The notes: a model not told the origin generated them from the letters alone. 62,500 nt of DNA from Glandiceps talaboti (GCF_964340395.1 NC_135567.1:10186984-10249483), one strand, 5' to 3'. Shown: positions 24,479 to 36,272, numbered from the stretch's first letter. A program made the numbers and translations.

Positions 24479-25762
24479 TACAGTTAGCCGAATAACTGCG
24501 TCTGTAAACTTACATCTAACCTAACAAATATATCTTAATACAGATGATTTAATATTATTAGAGACATTTTCTAACACAACTATTGAAGGCTTAGGTTATA
24601 TTTTAAAAACATTGCAAACAACCATGTTATTGCTTGTTTTCTTGAATAACATCAATACGACGGGTCGTTTACATGGGTTATATAAGTCTTCCTAGAAGGC
24701 ACATTTCCCTCAAAGAACTTTACTTCTATGTGGAGTAAATGTATAAGTGTATTTCCCTTCTTCTTTACTTAATTTTCAACTACAAATAAGGCATCCATTC
24801 ATTACAGATTTTCTGAGAATCATGACTAATGCTTGTGTATGTATAGCTTTTTCTGTATGTATTACCTGTAAAATGAATATGTGTGTGATATGTAAGACAT
24901 CGCTGGGTTGTGATAATTGAACCTGTACAGCAAGGTCAAGTTCAAAGGTGAATGTCTTAAATGAAAGCTTGCACCAGGTATTATGTGGGTGGACACTTGA
25001 ATTGCGTCTCTGTACAGGAAGAATGAGTTATACGTCACCTGTCACCAATCTCGCATTCTGATTGGTCGACAGCCCTGCAGATACACAGGCGTATTTTTCA
25101 CCAACAGCCGTATTTTTGCTTGTTGTATCACGTGATCACTGCACGTCCCCTTGTAAACAAATCTAGCAGACAACTAGAGATCGAGCTATAACCAGCATTT
25201 CCAATGCCAAATTTGTGGTCAATCGAACAAAATATCACCGTTGTATACATTGCAACAAGTCTTTGAACTGTACTTTTCATGTCACAGGGAAATAGTCAAA
25301 AATTCCACACACAACCGTGAAAGTCAAATGACGGCGAACGCACGGTCGTCACGCGATCGTAAACATGAATTCCTAAATTTATGAAGGATATGAAAATTAC
25401 CACCACAGAGGGTGTAATTTTTGCTTAACTAGAACAACAAAGCATATCACGAACATTTGTGTACATTTAATGGAATACAGTACGCAAAACAAAGACGCAC
25501 TCATTCTTCAGCTGATGGTCATAAGTTTGAATATATCGCTGAGTGATATGCAAATAGTAAACATTACGTCATACTACTGAGCAAACGCACACTCTGATTG
25601 GATGATAAAGTTAAGGCTGACATGTAAACAACCACATTGCAGTTATCAGAGAGGTGCATGATACTACGCTCAACAGTATAACGCGGAAGTGATTTTATTT
25701 TAAAATAAAACAGCATTTTTAGACATTCAAAAATGAATTCATAGTCGCAGGTGACGTATAAG
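24479..25762. other. Intergenic; AGGTCA-like half-sites, no gene seen
   Basis: Near 24935 the run AGGTCA-AGTTCA-A-AGGTGA resembles nuclear-receptor half-sites. From 25020 to 25560 the DNA is richer in CpG and has motifs such as TCACGTGATCAC. No open exon is found. Confidence 0.3.
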
Positions 25763-25904
25763 TATGTTATTTGCCAAATACTGTTCCACATCTTGCTGCT
25801 CGAGGTAATTTTTCTGGTATTACGGCTCGCCTCCGGCTCTCTGTTATACCAGTAAAAATTACCTCTCGCAGCAAGATATGGAACGGTATTTGGCAAATAA
25901 CATA
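25763..25904. mobile_element. Foldback element F: near-perfect 140-bp palindrome
   Basis: TATGTTATTTGCCAAATA...GAGGTAATTTTT-CTGGTAT is mirrored by its inverse ending GGTATTTGGCAAATAACATA, with a short CpG-rich centre (ACGGCTCGCCTCCGGCTC). Arms are about 60 bp with few mismatches. Frames on both strands read the same peptide pattern because of the palindrome (25564-26001 minus, 25771-26016 plus); neither is a gene. Low divergence between arms indicates a young foldback or active arm homogenisation. Confidence 0.85.
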
Positions 25905-26639
25905 TACATATACAGTAGTTATTGAGTTTACAAATATGTCCGCCATTCATTCTGATTTGAATATATGCAGTCAGATCGAGAGACGTGGGCATGTCATACA
26001 TGAAATGTCACCTTGAATCCAGATTTGAATTAAATTGGATATTGGATGTCAGGGAGATGACGCATTGCAGACGGACAGACGCACGCATGGACGGATTCGA
26101 TGAAGCTAATTGCAATAGCCCTCCTCCCCTGGGAAGGGGGTGGGTTAAGACCAAGTTAGCTTGAATAAAAAGGAGACATTTTTTATTGTAGAAACTGAAC
26201 GTTAGTAAACATGTCATATCAGTACTATAATCACCACGCAATACAAACGACAGACTAGGAGTGCAATTATGTTTAACCAAAAGATGTGACTTAGATAGCT
26301 AAGGTTAAGGATCATGACAAGCAGTGACAAGCAGTGACAAACTAAGACTTCCTAATCTATGTGAAATGATTAAAGGATCAATATTTCAAAACTCAAATGA
26401 TGGATACAAGACAGACTCATCTACCAAGCTTTGCTATCATATGTGCTTACATATTTCTCGTGACGTCATTCTTTGTTATCGTTTTTCATTTTCGTGGTAG
26501 GTAATTATACAATTTAATTAATTATTGAACTTAAATTAAATTGTCATGGTAACTACCAAGTCTAACTACAATGACCCACCTGACCGACTGGGAGAACTGA
26601 ACACGAGATTGGCAGCATTATGATGGTATGATATTTACC
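25905..26639. other. Intergenic; possible old repeat near 26040-26160
   Basis: GGACAGACGCACGCATGGAC...AGCTAATTGCAATAGCCCTC resembles a repeat boundary with degenerate ACGG units, but no second copy is in the window. A short direct repeat (ACAAGCAGTG twice) lies at 26316-26341, and a CRE octamer TGACGTCA near 26461. Confidence 0.3.
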
Positions 26640-26690
26640 GACGTTTCGGGTCCTACACGGAATTTTCTTCGGGGTACAGGGGTGATCGTA
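26640..26690 (-). mobile_element. Possible Penelope-like element relic
   Basis: ACCGACGTTTCGG-GTCCTACACGGA-ATTTT-CTTCGGGG has the layout (inverse of CTGAAGAAG...CGAAACGT around a short stem) that I associate with ends of Penelope-like retroelements. No reverse transcriptase is visible next to it, so it is a fragment or a look-alike. Confidence 0.4.
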
Positions 26691-26823
26691 TGAGTTTTGA
26701 AGTTGGTAGAGGCGGTGACCAAATATATGTCGTTCGCTGATGTAACTTTTATGCTATGTGGTAGTTAGGTTATATATTATCAATCGTATTAAAATCAAAT
26801 ACTAATGATCAATGATACAATCT

Positions 26824-26826
26824 CTT

Positions 26827-26857
<31 letters not shown>

Positions 26858-27088
26858 GAATCAATCAACCAATCAATCAACGACCAAACCAACCAACCAA
26901 CCAAACCAACAAACAAATAAACAAACAAACAAACAAACAACTAACCAATCAACCAACCAACCAACCAACCTACCTACCTACCAACCAACCAACCAACCAA
27001 CCAACCGATCAACCTGTCTGTCAGTCAGTCAGTCAGTCAGTCAGTCAGTCGGCCAGTCAGTCAGTCATACATACATACATACATACAT

Positions 27089-27135
<47 letters not shown>

Positions 27136-27165
27136 GTCAGTCAGTCAGTCAGTCAGTCAGTCAGA
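26824..27165. repeat. Compound AATC/AACC/AAAC/CAGT/CATA/CAGA microsatellite
   Basis: AATC (from 26824), AACC, AAAC (to about 26940), AACC and ACCT (to 27010), CAGT (27020-27068), CATA (27068-27092), CAGA (27090-27136), CAGT (to 27165). Six motif classes in 340 bp, most differing from a neighbour by one base. Confidence 0.96.
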
Positions 27166-27289
27166 AAATATGCAGAGTGTCTGTATCGTACACATGGTAA
27201 AGTTCAGAAGCGATGTACAGTTGTGTTATATATTGAAAGCTTTTCGCAAATAAGTATGTATTAAGGTCCTTCATGAAGGTACTAGCTAT

Positions 27290-27600
27290 GGGTATCCATC
27301 GTAGTTCAAGTGAAAATGTGTGGCAATTGAGTAAACAATGTTGTTTCGTTCTCTGGTTTAATTATTATGTTTAGTGGTAGGCACATTATAAAACAGTTAT
27401 AACTCCGGAATTATTTTCAATCAAAATTGAAGCCACGGTGTGTTATTGTGTCTTGTGGTATTGTATCAGACATGTTAGGAATCACAAATTCATTTAAATC
27501 TAGCATAGGCAAGTGATTATGATGTGTCTATTTGTTCTCTAGTGCAATTATCATGGTTGGTGGTAGGTATATTAGAACTTTAAACCTGCACTGTCTGTGA
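27290..27600. repeat. Diverged 186-bp tandem duplication
   Basis: TTCTCT(G/A)GT...AATTAT(T/C)ATG(T/G)TT.GTGGTAGG(C/T) is seen from 27349 and again from 27535, with diverged flanking sequence. Confidence 0.45.
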
Positions 27601-27923
27601 CTAGAGGATTATTGTTTTCACTCATTAATTAATTTTATTAATTGAAATTATTTAAAATATCAATAATTAGACATTTACATGTTAATTAGTTTATTCTTTT
27701 ATCTATATGTAGTATAGTATCATCATGAATCATTAAGATGCAGGATGTTGGGTACAGACCATAAATCAACATACTAAGTGTGTAGCTACACAAACACGTT
27801 TTATCCACAGGTGATTCAATACTGTACAGCGTGTATGACATCGTGACTAAATCACTATATCTAGCAAATTGAAAACAGTTTAACATATTCCAGTTATGGC
27901 TAGAGCAGCCTTATGTTGGAATA
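27601..27923. other. Intergenic, no gene seen
   Basis: AT-rich. A 66-codon minus frame (27686-27886) without features. Confidence 0.4.
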
Positions 27924-28246
27924 TTAGGCCTAAAAATAATTCCTTGGTTCCCATTACTCAACCCCAACCTAGCTTTTCACTGCCGACTCTAAACTTGTTT
28001 TTTTTAAAAGTATAAATACAACTAATAAAATTGCAATGTGAAGTCTCTCGTTAAATAGTCTGTAATGGCTGTACATCTGATAGGAAGAAACGCACAACAC
28101 ATGGACCATTATGAAAACAATGAAAAACCTGAACTAGACACCCACGCATAAAAAAATAGTATAATAAAATAAAATAAAAATCTACCTACCCCACCTATTG
28201 TAAAATTGAGCGTAATGAAAACCACACAATTCTTTTATTAGGCCTT
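27924..28246 (+). mobile_element. MITE family B, copy 3 (best-preserved ends)
   Basis: The left end TTAGGCCTAAAAATAATTCC-TTGGTTCC and right end AACCACACAATTCTTTTATT-AGGCCTTA are inverted relative to each other (AGGCCTAA followed by an AT-rich segment and TGGTT). This defines terminal inverted repeats of about 25 bp for the family. Confidence 0.88.
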
Positions 28247-29592
28247 AGTGTGGTGTGTTATTTTTTTCTGTCGTGGCTATGGTTTGTGGCAGCTATTTAT
28301 AAATAAAACATATATTATGATTTCACCTAATATGGGCAAATAAGTATGGTGTGTAATTTCGTTATGGTGTAATTCTTGCCTTCGGTGGTTATTAAGTTAT
28401 AATTCAAAATTTGTTATTCAATTCAATCTGTGCATCTAAACCTACTTTGTGATCATGTGATCATGGCCTACTAGCTGGTGTTACAAAGATACCGATAAAC
28501 CATCGCTGTTTTATGTTTTCTGTGTTATCTATCAGCTCATGGGTATGTATGTCACACAACATATGTTCTGTTAAAAGTAAACAGAGCGAACACAAGAAAT
28601 AGTATGCGTTATGTATGTGCCTTTTTTCATTTTCACTATTTCCTTATCATTTTGGTCTTAGGTTTGTATTACGAGATGAACTGTTATTGGCAGCAAGTGA
28701 CTATGTAAATCATGCCTAGCCTTGGATAAACCAAGATAAACAAACGCTTAAACAAGTACTGCAACGTGTAGTATTGGTAAAACCTATCAATAGACATTGA
28801 TGTATATCCCACAGTAGGTTGCTGTCTCTAATAAATTTTCGTCAAGCATTGGCACGTTCAACCCCACTCAAAGCACACACACCGTCTTGATTACCGTCTA
28901 TACACTCACTTCAAACTGTGCTAATAATCTGTCTATATTCACCAGTAATACAGGGTATTGTCAACTTAATTCAGTCTGAATTGTGGTATTTTTCAGTCAG
29001 TGTTAGTTTGCAATGTATCCGTTGATTTATCACTTCCATCGTAAATAAAACTGTGCATGAGCCGTAGCTGATGGCGTTCGACAGTGTGTAGATATTATCA
29101 CAATAGTAAATACTATTTAGTAGTGTTTATATATTCCCTCGTTTTGGGGTACGTACCCATAACACGATGGATTGTCGAGTGCAATACAAAAGGTTTTGCA
29201 ATGAAGGAGTCACACACCTAGCTCATATCAGCATAGCACAACACATCTTCTGATAGATAAAAGCCCTGATACCAAATCACCAAATGAGTATTGACAAGTA
29301 TCATAGGCAAGTCCGCCATTGCTTAAATAATAAGGAAGCAAACATAAGCGGATTGAAATCAATTTAAACAGAATCAGAAATATTTCTTTTTACATCAGCG
29401 GTCTTTGAACATAAATCTATGAATACACAGTGACAATGGTTTTGTACATCAGAAAGCACGAATGACGAGAAGTTGAGATCTGTGGAGACAAACACACAGA
29501 CGGAACTCTCAACAGGGAGGGGGAATTCAGAGATTCAGGGAGATCCAAGGACTTCCCAAAGATAAGAATACAACTGAAAAGAAATTACTGAC
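28247..29592. other. Intergenic, no gene seen
   Basis: AT-rich unique DNA. No splice-bounded or open exon recognised. Confidence 0.4.
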
Positions 29593-29683
29593 CTGAATTG
29601 GCACTATGTCTGACGACTTCCTGACGATTTTATGTCCTATGCAGGCAAGTCTTTATCACGAGGATTATTCCGCTCCGATGAAC
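29593..29683 (-). other. Candidate non-coding (5'-UTR-type) exon, 91 nt
   Basis: On the minus strand a pyrimidine-rich tract ending TTGCTTTCATTTCCAG precedes the segment, and CAG-GTCAGT, a near-consensus donor, follows it. All three frames of the segment contain stops and there is no ATG, so it would be untranslated leader or part of a non-coding RNA. Composition is richer in CpG than the flanks. No partner exon is identified. Confidence 0.3.
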
Positions 29684-30582
29684 CTGGAAATGAAAGCAAT
29701 AGAAAATAGTTTGATTCGGGGGAAAAAACATTGCAGAATAGGTTGTTTAGCGCGCATGACGACTTAATACATTCCCACAAAGACACTTGCTTCTTATAAA
29801 TCACTCACATGCCGCAAGTCGTTAGAAGAGAAGAGAAGACATTTCGGGTAGTCGGTATCAAAATGTTCTAACCTCTGACTCGAATTGTAATTTTCTGGCA
29901 AATAAGTCGAAAACTATGAACAGCACGATATCTTTTCACAGGTTAATTATTACCGGTGTGTACTCCTCTTTGGAAACGTTTGAAACGAATGAAGGATGTG
30001 TCATCCACTCTGTATGACACGAGTAACTATATGCTACGATGTTCTGCAGGCATGTTTATAAAAAGAGACGGATGATCTATACTAACATACGTACACTGAA
30101 GATTCGATGACTTAAGTGGTCCAACTGTCGTAAAATGTCACCCTAGTAGCCATTATAATCAACAGATCAATATAGCAGCACAGACAAGTACTGTACAAAC
30201 TACTATACGTTTCCTAATTATTGTCGACTCGAATCGTGATGATTGTTGGAGCGAAAAATGGTCAAAATGGTCTGTGGGTTTTTTCACAACTGATTTAACA
30301 TGTTATATTTTGTTTTACAGTCCGAGAGATTGTGATGCGTAGTAATTATATCATACTGATAGGAATATACAAATAAAACGTTTCCCATAGAAAGTCATTG
30401 CCATTTTACATGGCAGTCACTGTGAATGATCCGGGCTACGAACAACTCATGGAGTTGCTTATTTTCATATTTCGAATGGAATGTATGTGTGTAATATATA
30501 TATATATAAAAACATATACTCCGCTCTGCGTGCAGACGTATCGAGCACTGTACTACGGACAAATCTTACCACTGACCTCCTA
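29684..30582. other. Intergenic, no gene seen
   Basis: Would be upstream (minus sense) of the candidate leader exon, but no convincing TATA or initiator can be chosen. Confidence 0.35.
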
Positions 30583-30873
<291 letters not shown>

Positions 30874-30879
30874 ATATAT

Positions 30880-32318
30880 ATTTTAAGTGTGTCTGATGTA
30901 CACATTTACAGTAAAGTACAATTTATATTTCTTTTCTATTGACGTCCAATGAGTTGATTGCAATGAAGGGAAGAACAGTGATATGATATCTTCTGTTCAG
31001 TTCGTTAAATATACTGTTGCCATGGATTCACATATATCATGTTGTCACGATTGCCATCTCTCATGGTTCTGTAGCAATACTAGAACAGCTGTATCGATCA
31101 AAGTATTAGGTCTTGACTAGGACAGGGTAATGCTTTCAATGCTGTTTACTTACTTCTCTCTGAATGTCAACCTGTCCTCTCTGTGTCTACTTAGATATTA
31201 TCATCCAACCTTTACCTTAGCCTCTATGTATTCACGAATCAACGAGGTCTCCAGTTAAGGGGGAATAATAACGAGAATAAATTTAACTGAGTTACATTTG
31301 TCTCTACTTAGAGGACCCAGACATTCATTTACAAGAACCGCACATTTTGCATTTTTTCAGTCTGAAATAAGTTATAAGCCAGAGGGCTGGATGTGGCACT
31401 TGTGTTTGTAAATTTTATTTAAACACGTCCACAATAACATAACATAACATAACATAACATAACATAACATAACATATAAGACACAGATTTGGCTCTGAAG
31501 AATATGCCCATTATACACTCGAGTCGAGGTATTCTGAGAAACAAATAAAATTACCAGTTTCACACCTGATTTACCCTAGCTTTGGCAGTGCTGAAGCTAT
31601 TGCTCATCGAAATGCGAAGCTCCTAAATTCACTTTATCCCATGATTTCTAGCCCCACTGCATGGCAGATTTCGGAGCAATATATATGTTGATTTTTGAAA
31701 CTCTATGTTCGTTAGTTGTGTGGCGTAGGATTGAAAGGCCCTTAGAATAAAGTGCAGCTATGATAAAATCAGTCCTGCATTTGTTCCCGACATGATTCCC
31801 TAGACATAGAGAAAACTGTTGTTCTGTTTTCCATCTCGAACTGGGATGTAAACTTATGTCGTTCAAATGACAACTTTACATTCCCTAAAGCGTCTGACAT
31901 CAGGGCTAAGTTTGAGCTCGAGAGTCTACCTACAGACGCATGGGCAGATGTATACGTGTCATTCTTCAATCCCAGACTGTGCTATTTTTGGCCAACATAA
32001 GCAATTAATAAGTAACGCTGCTTTTAAATATCTGGGTACTTAAAAAGTCCGGGCACATTTCTGATCTGTAACTATCAAACTCTAAAGTTTCCTTACAGAC
32101 GATATTAATTGCTCCATATGATTTATAGTACACACATGAATCAAACCGTATTGAAACTTTATACGTTTAGACTCATGTTTAATTAAAGTGCTGTATTTAT
32201 GTATCACTTCAGGTTATATTATTAGTACCAATATTTCAAACTGTAATCTATAAATCAGACAGTTGTAAATGACATGAATGCGCTATCTAATACGTACATT
32301 TTCTTTTCAAACCTATAC
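30880..32318. other. Intergenic with (AACAT)n at 31433-31475
   Basis: A nine-unit pentanucleotide AACAT repeat lies at 31433-31475. The rest is unique and AT-rich, with short unremarkable frames (31648-31969 minus). Confidence 0.6.
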
Positions 32319-32602
32319 TTGCGGACATCTGACAAATGGAACCTGCTACAAACAGGGAAAGTATATTAACTCTTGGTATAGCGTGTTTTGAGTACAGAGA
32401 TTTATATTACATTTCATCATTTGATAAGAACAGTTGTATGGCCACTTTACATAATATCCCATGTTCACAAACAAATTAGAACTACCCCTGGCATTCCATG
32501 TACACATAAATAGGCCATATTAAATGTTATTAATCCAATTCATGGCTTTACTTTCCTTGTTTGTAACAAGTTTCATTGTTCACGGTTTGATGTCCGCAGT
32601 TG
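32319..32602. mobile_element. Foldback MITE family C, copy 2
   Basis: The outer ends CTTGCGGACATC and GATGTCCGCAGT are inverted. Inside them AACCTGCTACAAACAGGG and its inverse CCTTGTTTGTAACAAGTT repeat the pattern of copy 1. This copy shows the outermost termini best. About 90 bp shorter than copy 1. Confidence 0.88.
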
Positions 32603-32749
32603 TATAAAGTATGATATCATTTTCCATGTCCTTGCTTTACATAGAAATGCCAGCCTGTTTTCTTAGCAGTAGGAATATCAGGTTAGTTGCCGGGCAGGTG
32701 ATACTTGTGTGGCTCATAGGCACGAGAGGAAACTAGTCTAGTCTGCCGT

Positions 32750-33040
32750 TTTACAAGGTAGGTCGATATGTTTTTATGTGAGTGTCTAGTTCATGTAGTT
32801 ATGTTTTCTGTTGTTTTTATATGGGCTCTGTGTTATTGGTTTCTTCCAATCATATCTGAGATGTACAGTCATTACAGATTGGGTCAGTTTCCGAATCCGT
32901 TATTTCTCGCGAGAATTCATAATGTTCGCGATTTTATTTCTTTTTTTCTCAAATACTTTAAAAACAAGTTTATTGGGGTTGGTACTGACAAATAAAATAG
33001 GTGGGGTTGGGTAACCGGAACCAAACACAATTTTTTAGGC
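32750..33040 (-). mobile_element. MITE family B, copy 4 (one end missing)
   Basis: The inverse of the family: TTATTGGTTTCTTCC, ACATCTGAGATGTACA-type centre, GGGTAACCGGAACCAAACAC and terminal TTTTTTAGGC. The distal ACCACACAATT end is not found, so it is truncated near 32750. Confidence 0.8.
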
Positions 33041-33321
33041 AACACTATATAAGAAAAGCATTTGCTGTTATTTAAATTCACACAATTTCGATATAGGCAA
33101 AGAAACCACTTTAGTCATCTTTTTATTACAATATACAGAGATATGTCTCCTATTGTTATTACAAACAATATTGAAGTCTGGAAAAGTGTATGCATGTTTA
33201 ACTTTATTTATGTAGTTCACTACAACAGGTTGAGTAGTAACAGTGTGTCACAGTTATATGTATACCAAACCCTAATCGTACTAACATTATCAAATATAGT
33301 CTATCATACAAACGTTCACTT
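33041..33321. other. Between two elements, no gene seen
   Basis: A 94-codon plus frame (33062-33346) begins with a non-ATG codon and runs into the SINE. Not supported. Confidence 0.3.
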
Positions 33322-33590
33322 GGCATGTTTGTTTCTGAGTGGCTAAAGTCCTTGGGCAAGATTTGAACCACGACTGTGCTTCAGTCAACCCAGCTGTATA
33401 ATTAGGGACCTGGTAGGATGTAGGTTGCAATGTGAAGGCTTTAATCCTATGCGCTTAAATGGCTGCAGTGGATTGTATGCTCCCCGGGGAGTTGAGGAAG
33501 ACTAACCGAGCCAGGGGTTATAATTGTAAAGCGCTTTGAGCACGGTGTGGGAAAGCGCTATATAAGAACCCACCATTAAGAACCCAACAT
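33322..33590 (+). mobile_element. SINE, 5'-truncated copy
   Basis: Enters the family body at GTTTGTTTCTGAGTGGC and includes the full 3' hairpin module TGTAAAGCGCTTTGAGCACG...GGGAAAGCGCTATATAAG. No tRNA-like head and only a non-ATT tail remain. Confidence 0.85.
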
Positions 33591-34320
33591 CATGTGTTAA
33601 AAATGTTACACACCAAATATGACAGCACACGAGAGAAAGTGTTGCCTTTTCTACGTGGTGATTTTCACACTATACGTTTCAAGTTAGTCAATTTATGATT
33701 GTGAAAATATTATTACATACTGTAACAAACACTCTATAATTTGTCAACATTCACTCGATTTGTGCTACAATTATCACAATCCAATCAATGCCAGTAGTGT
33801 CGTCTCAAGTCATTTTTTTAGAAAATCAAAACATTAATGACCATTTTCTATGTAATACAATTATTTAAAAGCAAAATACAAATAAAATATTGCAACAGAA
33901 TACATTAACGTCCATTTTCAACGCATTACAAATATTGCAACCCAAATATGGACTGTAAGACATTCGGATTACGTCAAACTTATTCACCCTCCTCACGCAT
34001 GGCAGATTATGTACCGAGTCATGTGCAAGAGTCCATATTGAGATTCTCAAGTCTGCAAATGAAAACCTTTGTTTGACAAATAGACATTGTGATGAACTGC
34101 TGAATAATTTGAAAAGTTGGTGTGTATGTCGATACACGAATAGTGCCTACAGGGGGTCAGTCCCATGGGCTTCATTTGTTTAAATATTAAACACAGAATT
34201 GAAATTATGATCGCCTGCCAATGAAATATAGCTAAGTCAAAGGTTAAAGGTCACCACATATATACACCTATATCGAATACTATAAATCCCAATATTAAAT
34301 ATTCATAAACTTAGACTTAC
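33591..34320. other. Intergenic with a possible half-site cluster
   Basis: A 90-codon minus frame (33865-34137) has a TTTTCATTTGCAG acceptor-like site inside it but no matching donor or domain, so it is not called. Confidence 0.25.
34234..34253 (+). promoter_or_regulatory. Triple DR1 half-site cluster
   Basis: AAGTCA-A-AGGTTA-A-AGGTCA: the same three-half-site, one-base-spacer layout as 16960-16979, with a degenerate first half-site. The flanks of the two loci do not match, so they are not obviously copies of one repeat. Confidence 0.35.
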
Positions 34321-34365
34321 TCTGAAGAAGTCCTGGCAATGTGCCAATGACTAAACGTGATTTTT
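34321..34365 (+). mobile_element. Possible Penelope-like element relic
   Basis: CTGAAGAAGTCCTGGCA-ATG-TGCCAATGAC-TAAACGTGA: a CTGAAGAAG box, a short TGGCA/TGCCA stem, and an (A)AACGT box, followed by a T-run. This is the layout I associate with Penelope-like ends. No coding remnant is attached. Confidence 0.4.
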
Positions 34366-35130
34366 TTTTTCTTTTTGTGACAGGAAAGGAACACTATAAA
34401 TCACAGATGAAACCCAAGGTACCAAGATATCAGATGTTAAGATACGCAACACGTCGGATATAACGTTGTTAAAAACGTATTATTGTCACGGAGGGATCAA
34501 TTCCAATGACATGCATTGATCACCTGGGTCCCTGAGGTTTCATTTGACTATGTTCTTCTGGTTATCATTTCGCAAATAAAGTTTATAATCAATCTGTACT
34601 CTTATGAACGTTTAGATGTTTACGCGGCAAACAGGTTTTTATTTTAGATTCTCATTCAAAAGAAATGTCTGCAGGAAATTAAGTCGTTTTCAGAAACTTT
34701 GGGTCCTGGAGAGTTATTTCATGATTTTACATACAATTATTCGCGATTTCACAAAAACAAACAAATATCAAAGTTGATTTTGTACATTTATAGGGTATCT
34801 TTGGTGAAGGCCATTGCATCATGGGAGTCGGCAGAAATAATGCATTCCAGTGGCACACTGAATTATTATCGAGTTTCTAAACAGTTCTGAAGGTGTAATA
34901 GCCAACCAAAAAAATGAAAATCGTTTCAATTGGATCTGACTTTAAGTATAGAGACTAGCCGTTAAGGTTGAATCTGAAGATCTCTTCACCCCGTCTAGTT
35001 CAAAGAGAAATTGTGTACCAAACGTTCTTCATGCAAATGAGTAAACGCCGAACTTTATGACGTAAACAATGTATAAGTAGCATCCTGAACTGACAATATA
35101 CCATATTTGGACATTGTTTAACAGCTCACA

Positions 35131-35391
35131 ATGAAGACTGACTTTAAATTTCAGATTTTATGGTCAAGTCAAGATAAACACGTGAGTGTTCGCCTTGTAC
35201 ATGTACTTAAAGGTACAAATGATACGAAAATTAAGCCGTTAGGCCCAAAAAAAGAATCGTTTCTGGTCGGGACAATTTGTTTAAACTGGTGCAACAACGC
35301 CACATTTTATTCTCAACAAACCTATCACCCAGTCTACTGTTTATTTAGAGCAAGTGTGTATGTGGGGCAGGTGTCATTTACCTGTTCATGA
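35131..35391 (+). CDS. Doubtful 86-aa ORF with nearby TATA-like motif
   Basis: An ATG frame in fair context (CACAATGAAG), 50 bp after a TATAAGTA motif (about 35081). The product (KTDFKFQILWSSQDKHVSVR...) has mixed composition, four cysteines and no recognisable domain. No poly(A) signal follows closely. The segment 35240-35290 reappears inverted in the next frame (35500-35560), so both frames may belong to an old foldback repeat. Confidence 0.2.
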   Translation: MKTDFKFQILWSSQDKHVSVRLVHVLKGTNDTKIKPLGPKKESFLVGTICLNWCNNATFYSQQTYHPVYCLFRASVYVGQVSFTCS

Positions 35392-35565
35392 TTAGCTCCG
35401 CAGTTGTATTCACTAAAGTAGGAAGGGTTATTTTTGTGTTTCCCCGGATCTGCAGACTGCGTTGACTGGACAAACACGAAACAAAAGGATCGTCGCGGGG
35501 GTATTTAAGCGATGCCTGTGCTGACCAGAAGCAATTCTTCTTTTTTTGGCCTTATAGATATCAAT
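35235..35565. repeat. Weak inverted repeat spanning two small ORFs
   Basis: The plus segment around 35245 (GGCCCAAAAAAAGAATCG-TTTCTGGTC) and the minus-strand segment around 35560 (GGCCAAAAAAAGAAGAATTG-CTTCTGGTC) match with small gaps. Outer homology is poor. Confidence 0.4.
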
Positions 35566-35682
35566 ATTGCCACGATCTACTTTAATGATAATGTGAGAAC
35601 TTTGAAAAACTTCGGAAACTAGTCCTGAGGCGTATTCTACGCACCTTACCACAAGGTTATTACATGATACGTTAGAGAGCAT
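35428..35682 (-). CDS. Doubtful 84-aa ORF, tail to tail with the previous one
   Basis: An ATG-started minus frame, product basic in the middle (KAKKRRIASGQHRHR). It shares GGCCAAAAAAAGAA...TTCTGGTC with the plus-strand ORF, in inverted orientation and a different frame, which argues for a repeat rather than two genes. Confidence 0.15.
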   Translation of the reverse strand: MLSNVSCNNLVVRCVEYASGLVSEVFQSSHIIIKVDRGNIDIYKAKKRRIASGQHRHRLNTPATILLFRVCPVNAVCRSGETQK

Positions 35683-35689
35683 TTTTGTG

Positions 35690-36000
35690 TGTACATTGTG
35701 TGTACCGACCTTACCATAAACTGGGGTAACAGTTACAGATTAGAGTTTGTAATTATTCATTGACAATACCTACTCTAAACATAGCTGAGAGCGATTTGTG
35801 ATAAAATACGCCTTAATATATCCTCGGGACACAGTTTGCCTTTGTATAGCTATGACACTTTGAAATCAGTGCGCTGTGATATTGTGCTATAAAGACTATT
35901 GCCCACAGGAAGATTTAGAATAAATTCGCGAATGTGTTTCCACTGTTATATTATTGGCATTTAAAATGCTCAATGTGTATTTTATATCCAAGTGCACCAG

Positions 36001-36004
<4 letters not shown>
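35690..36004. other. Intergenic, no gene seen
   Basis: AT-rich lead-in to the TA arrays. Confidence 0.4.
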
Positions 36005-36083
<79 letters not shown>

Positions 36084-36221
36084 AAAATGTCTATGCTGGA
36101 GTAAACAATACTCAATACATTTTGCATGTAGACCAGTATAAATAACACAGTATCAAATAAGATACACAGGAGCCGTTACACAGTGTTTCATGCTGTTGTG
36201 ATCATCAACCGTCTTATACTG

Positions 36222-36254
<33 letters not shown>

Positions 36255-36272
36255 TATGCCATTATTCAAAAC

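Noticed and set aside
24109-24524. Two small proteins sharing a G(R/E)xxSGES-type motif
   Set aside because: They read the two arms of one inverted-repeat element.
25564-26016. Two opposed frames giving similar peptides, as if a conserved protein
   Set aside because: The similarity results from the DNA palindrome at 25763-25904.
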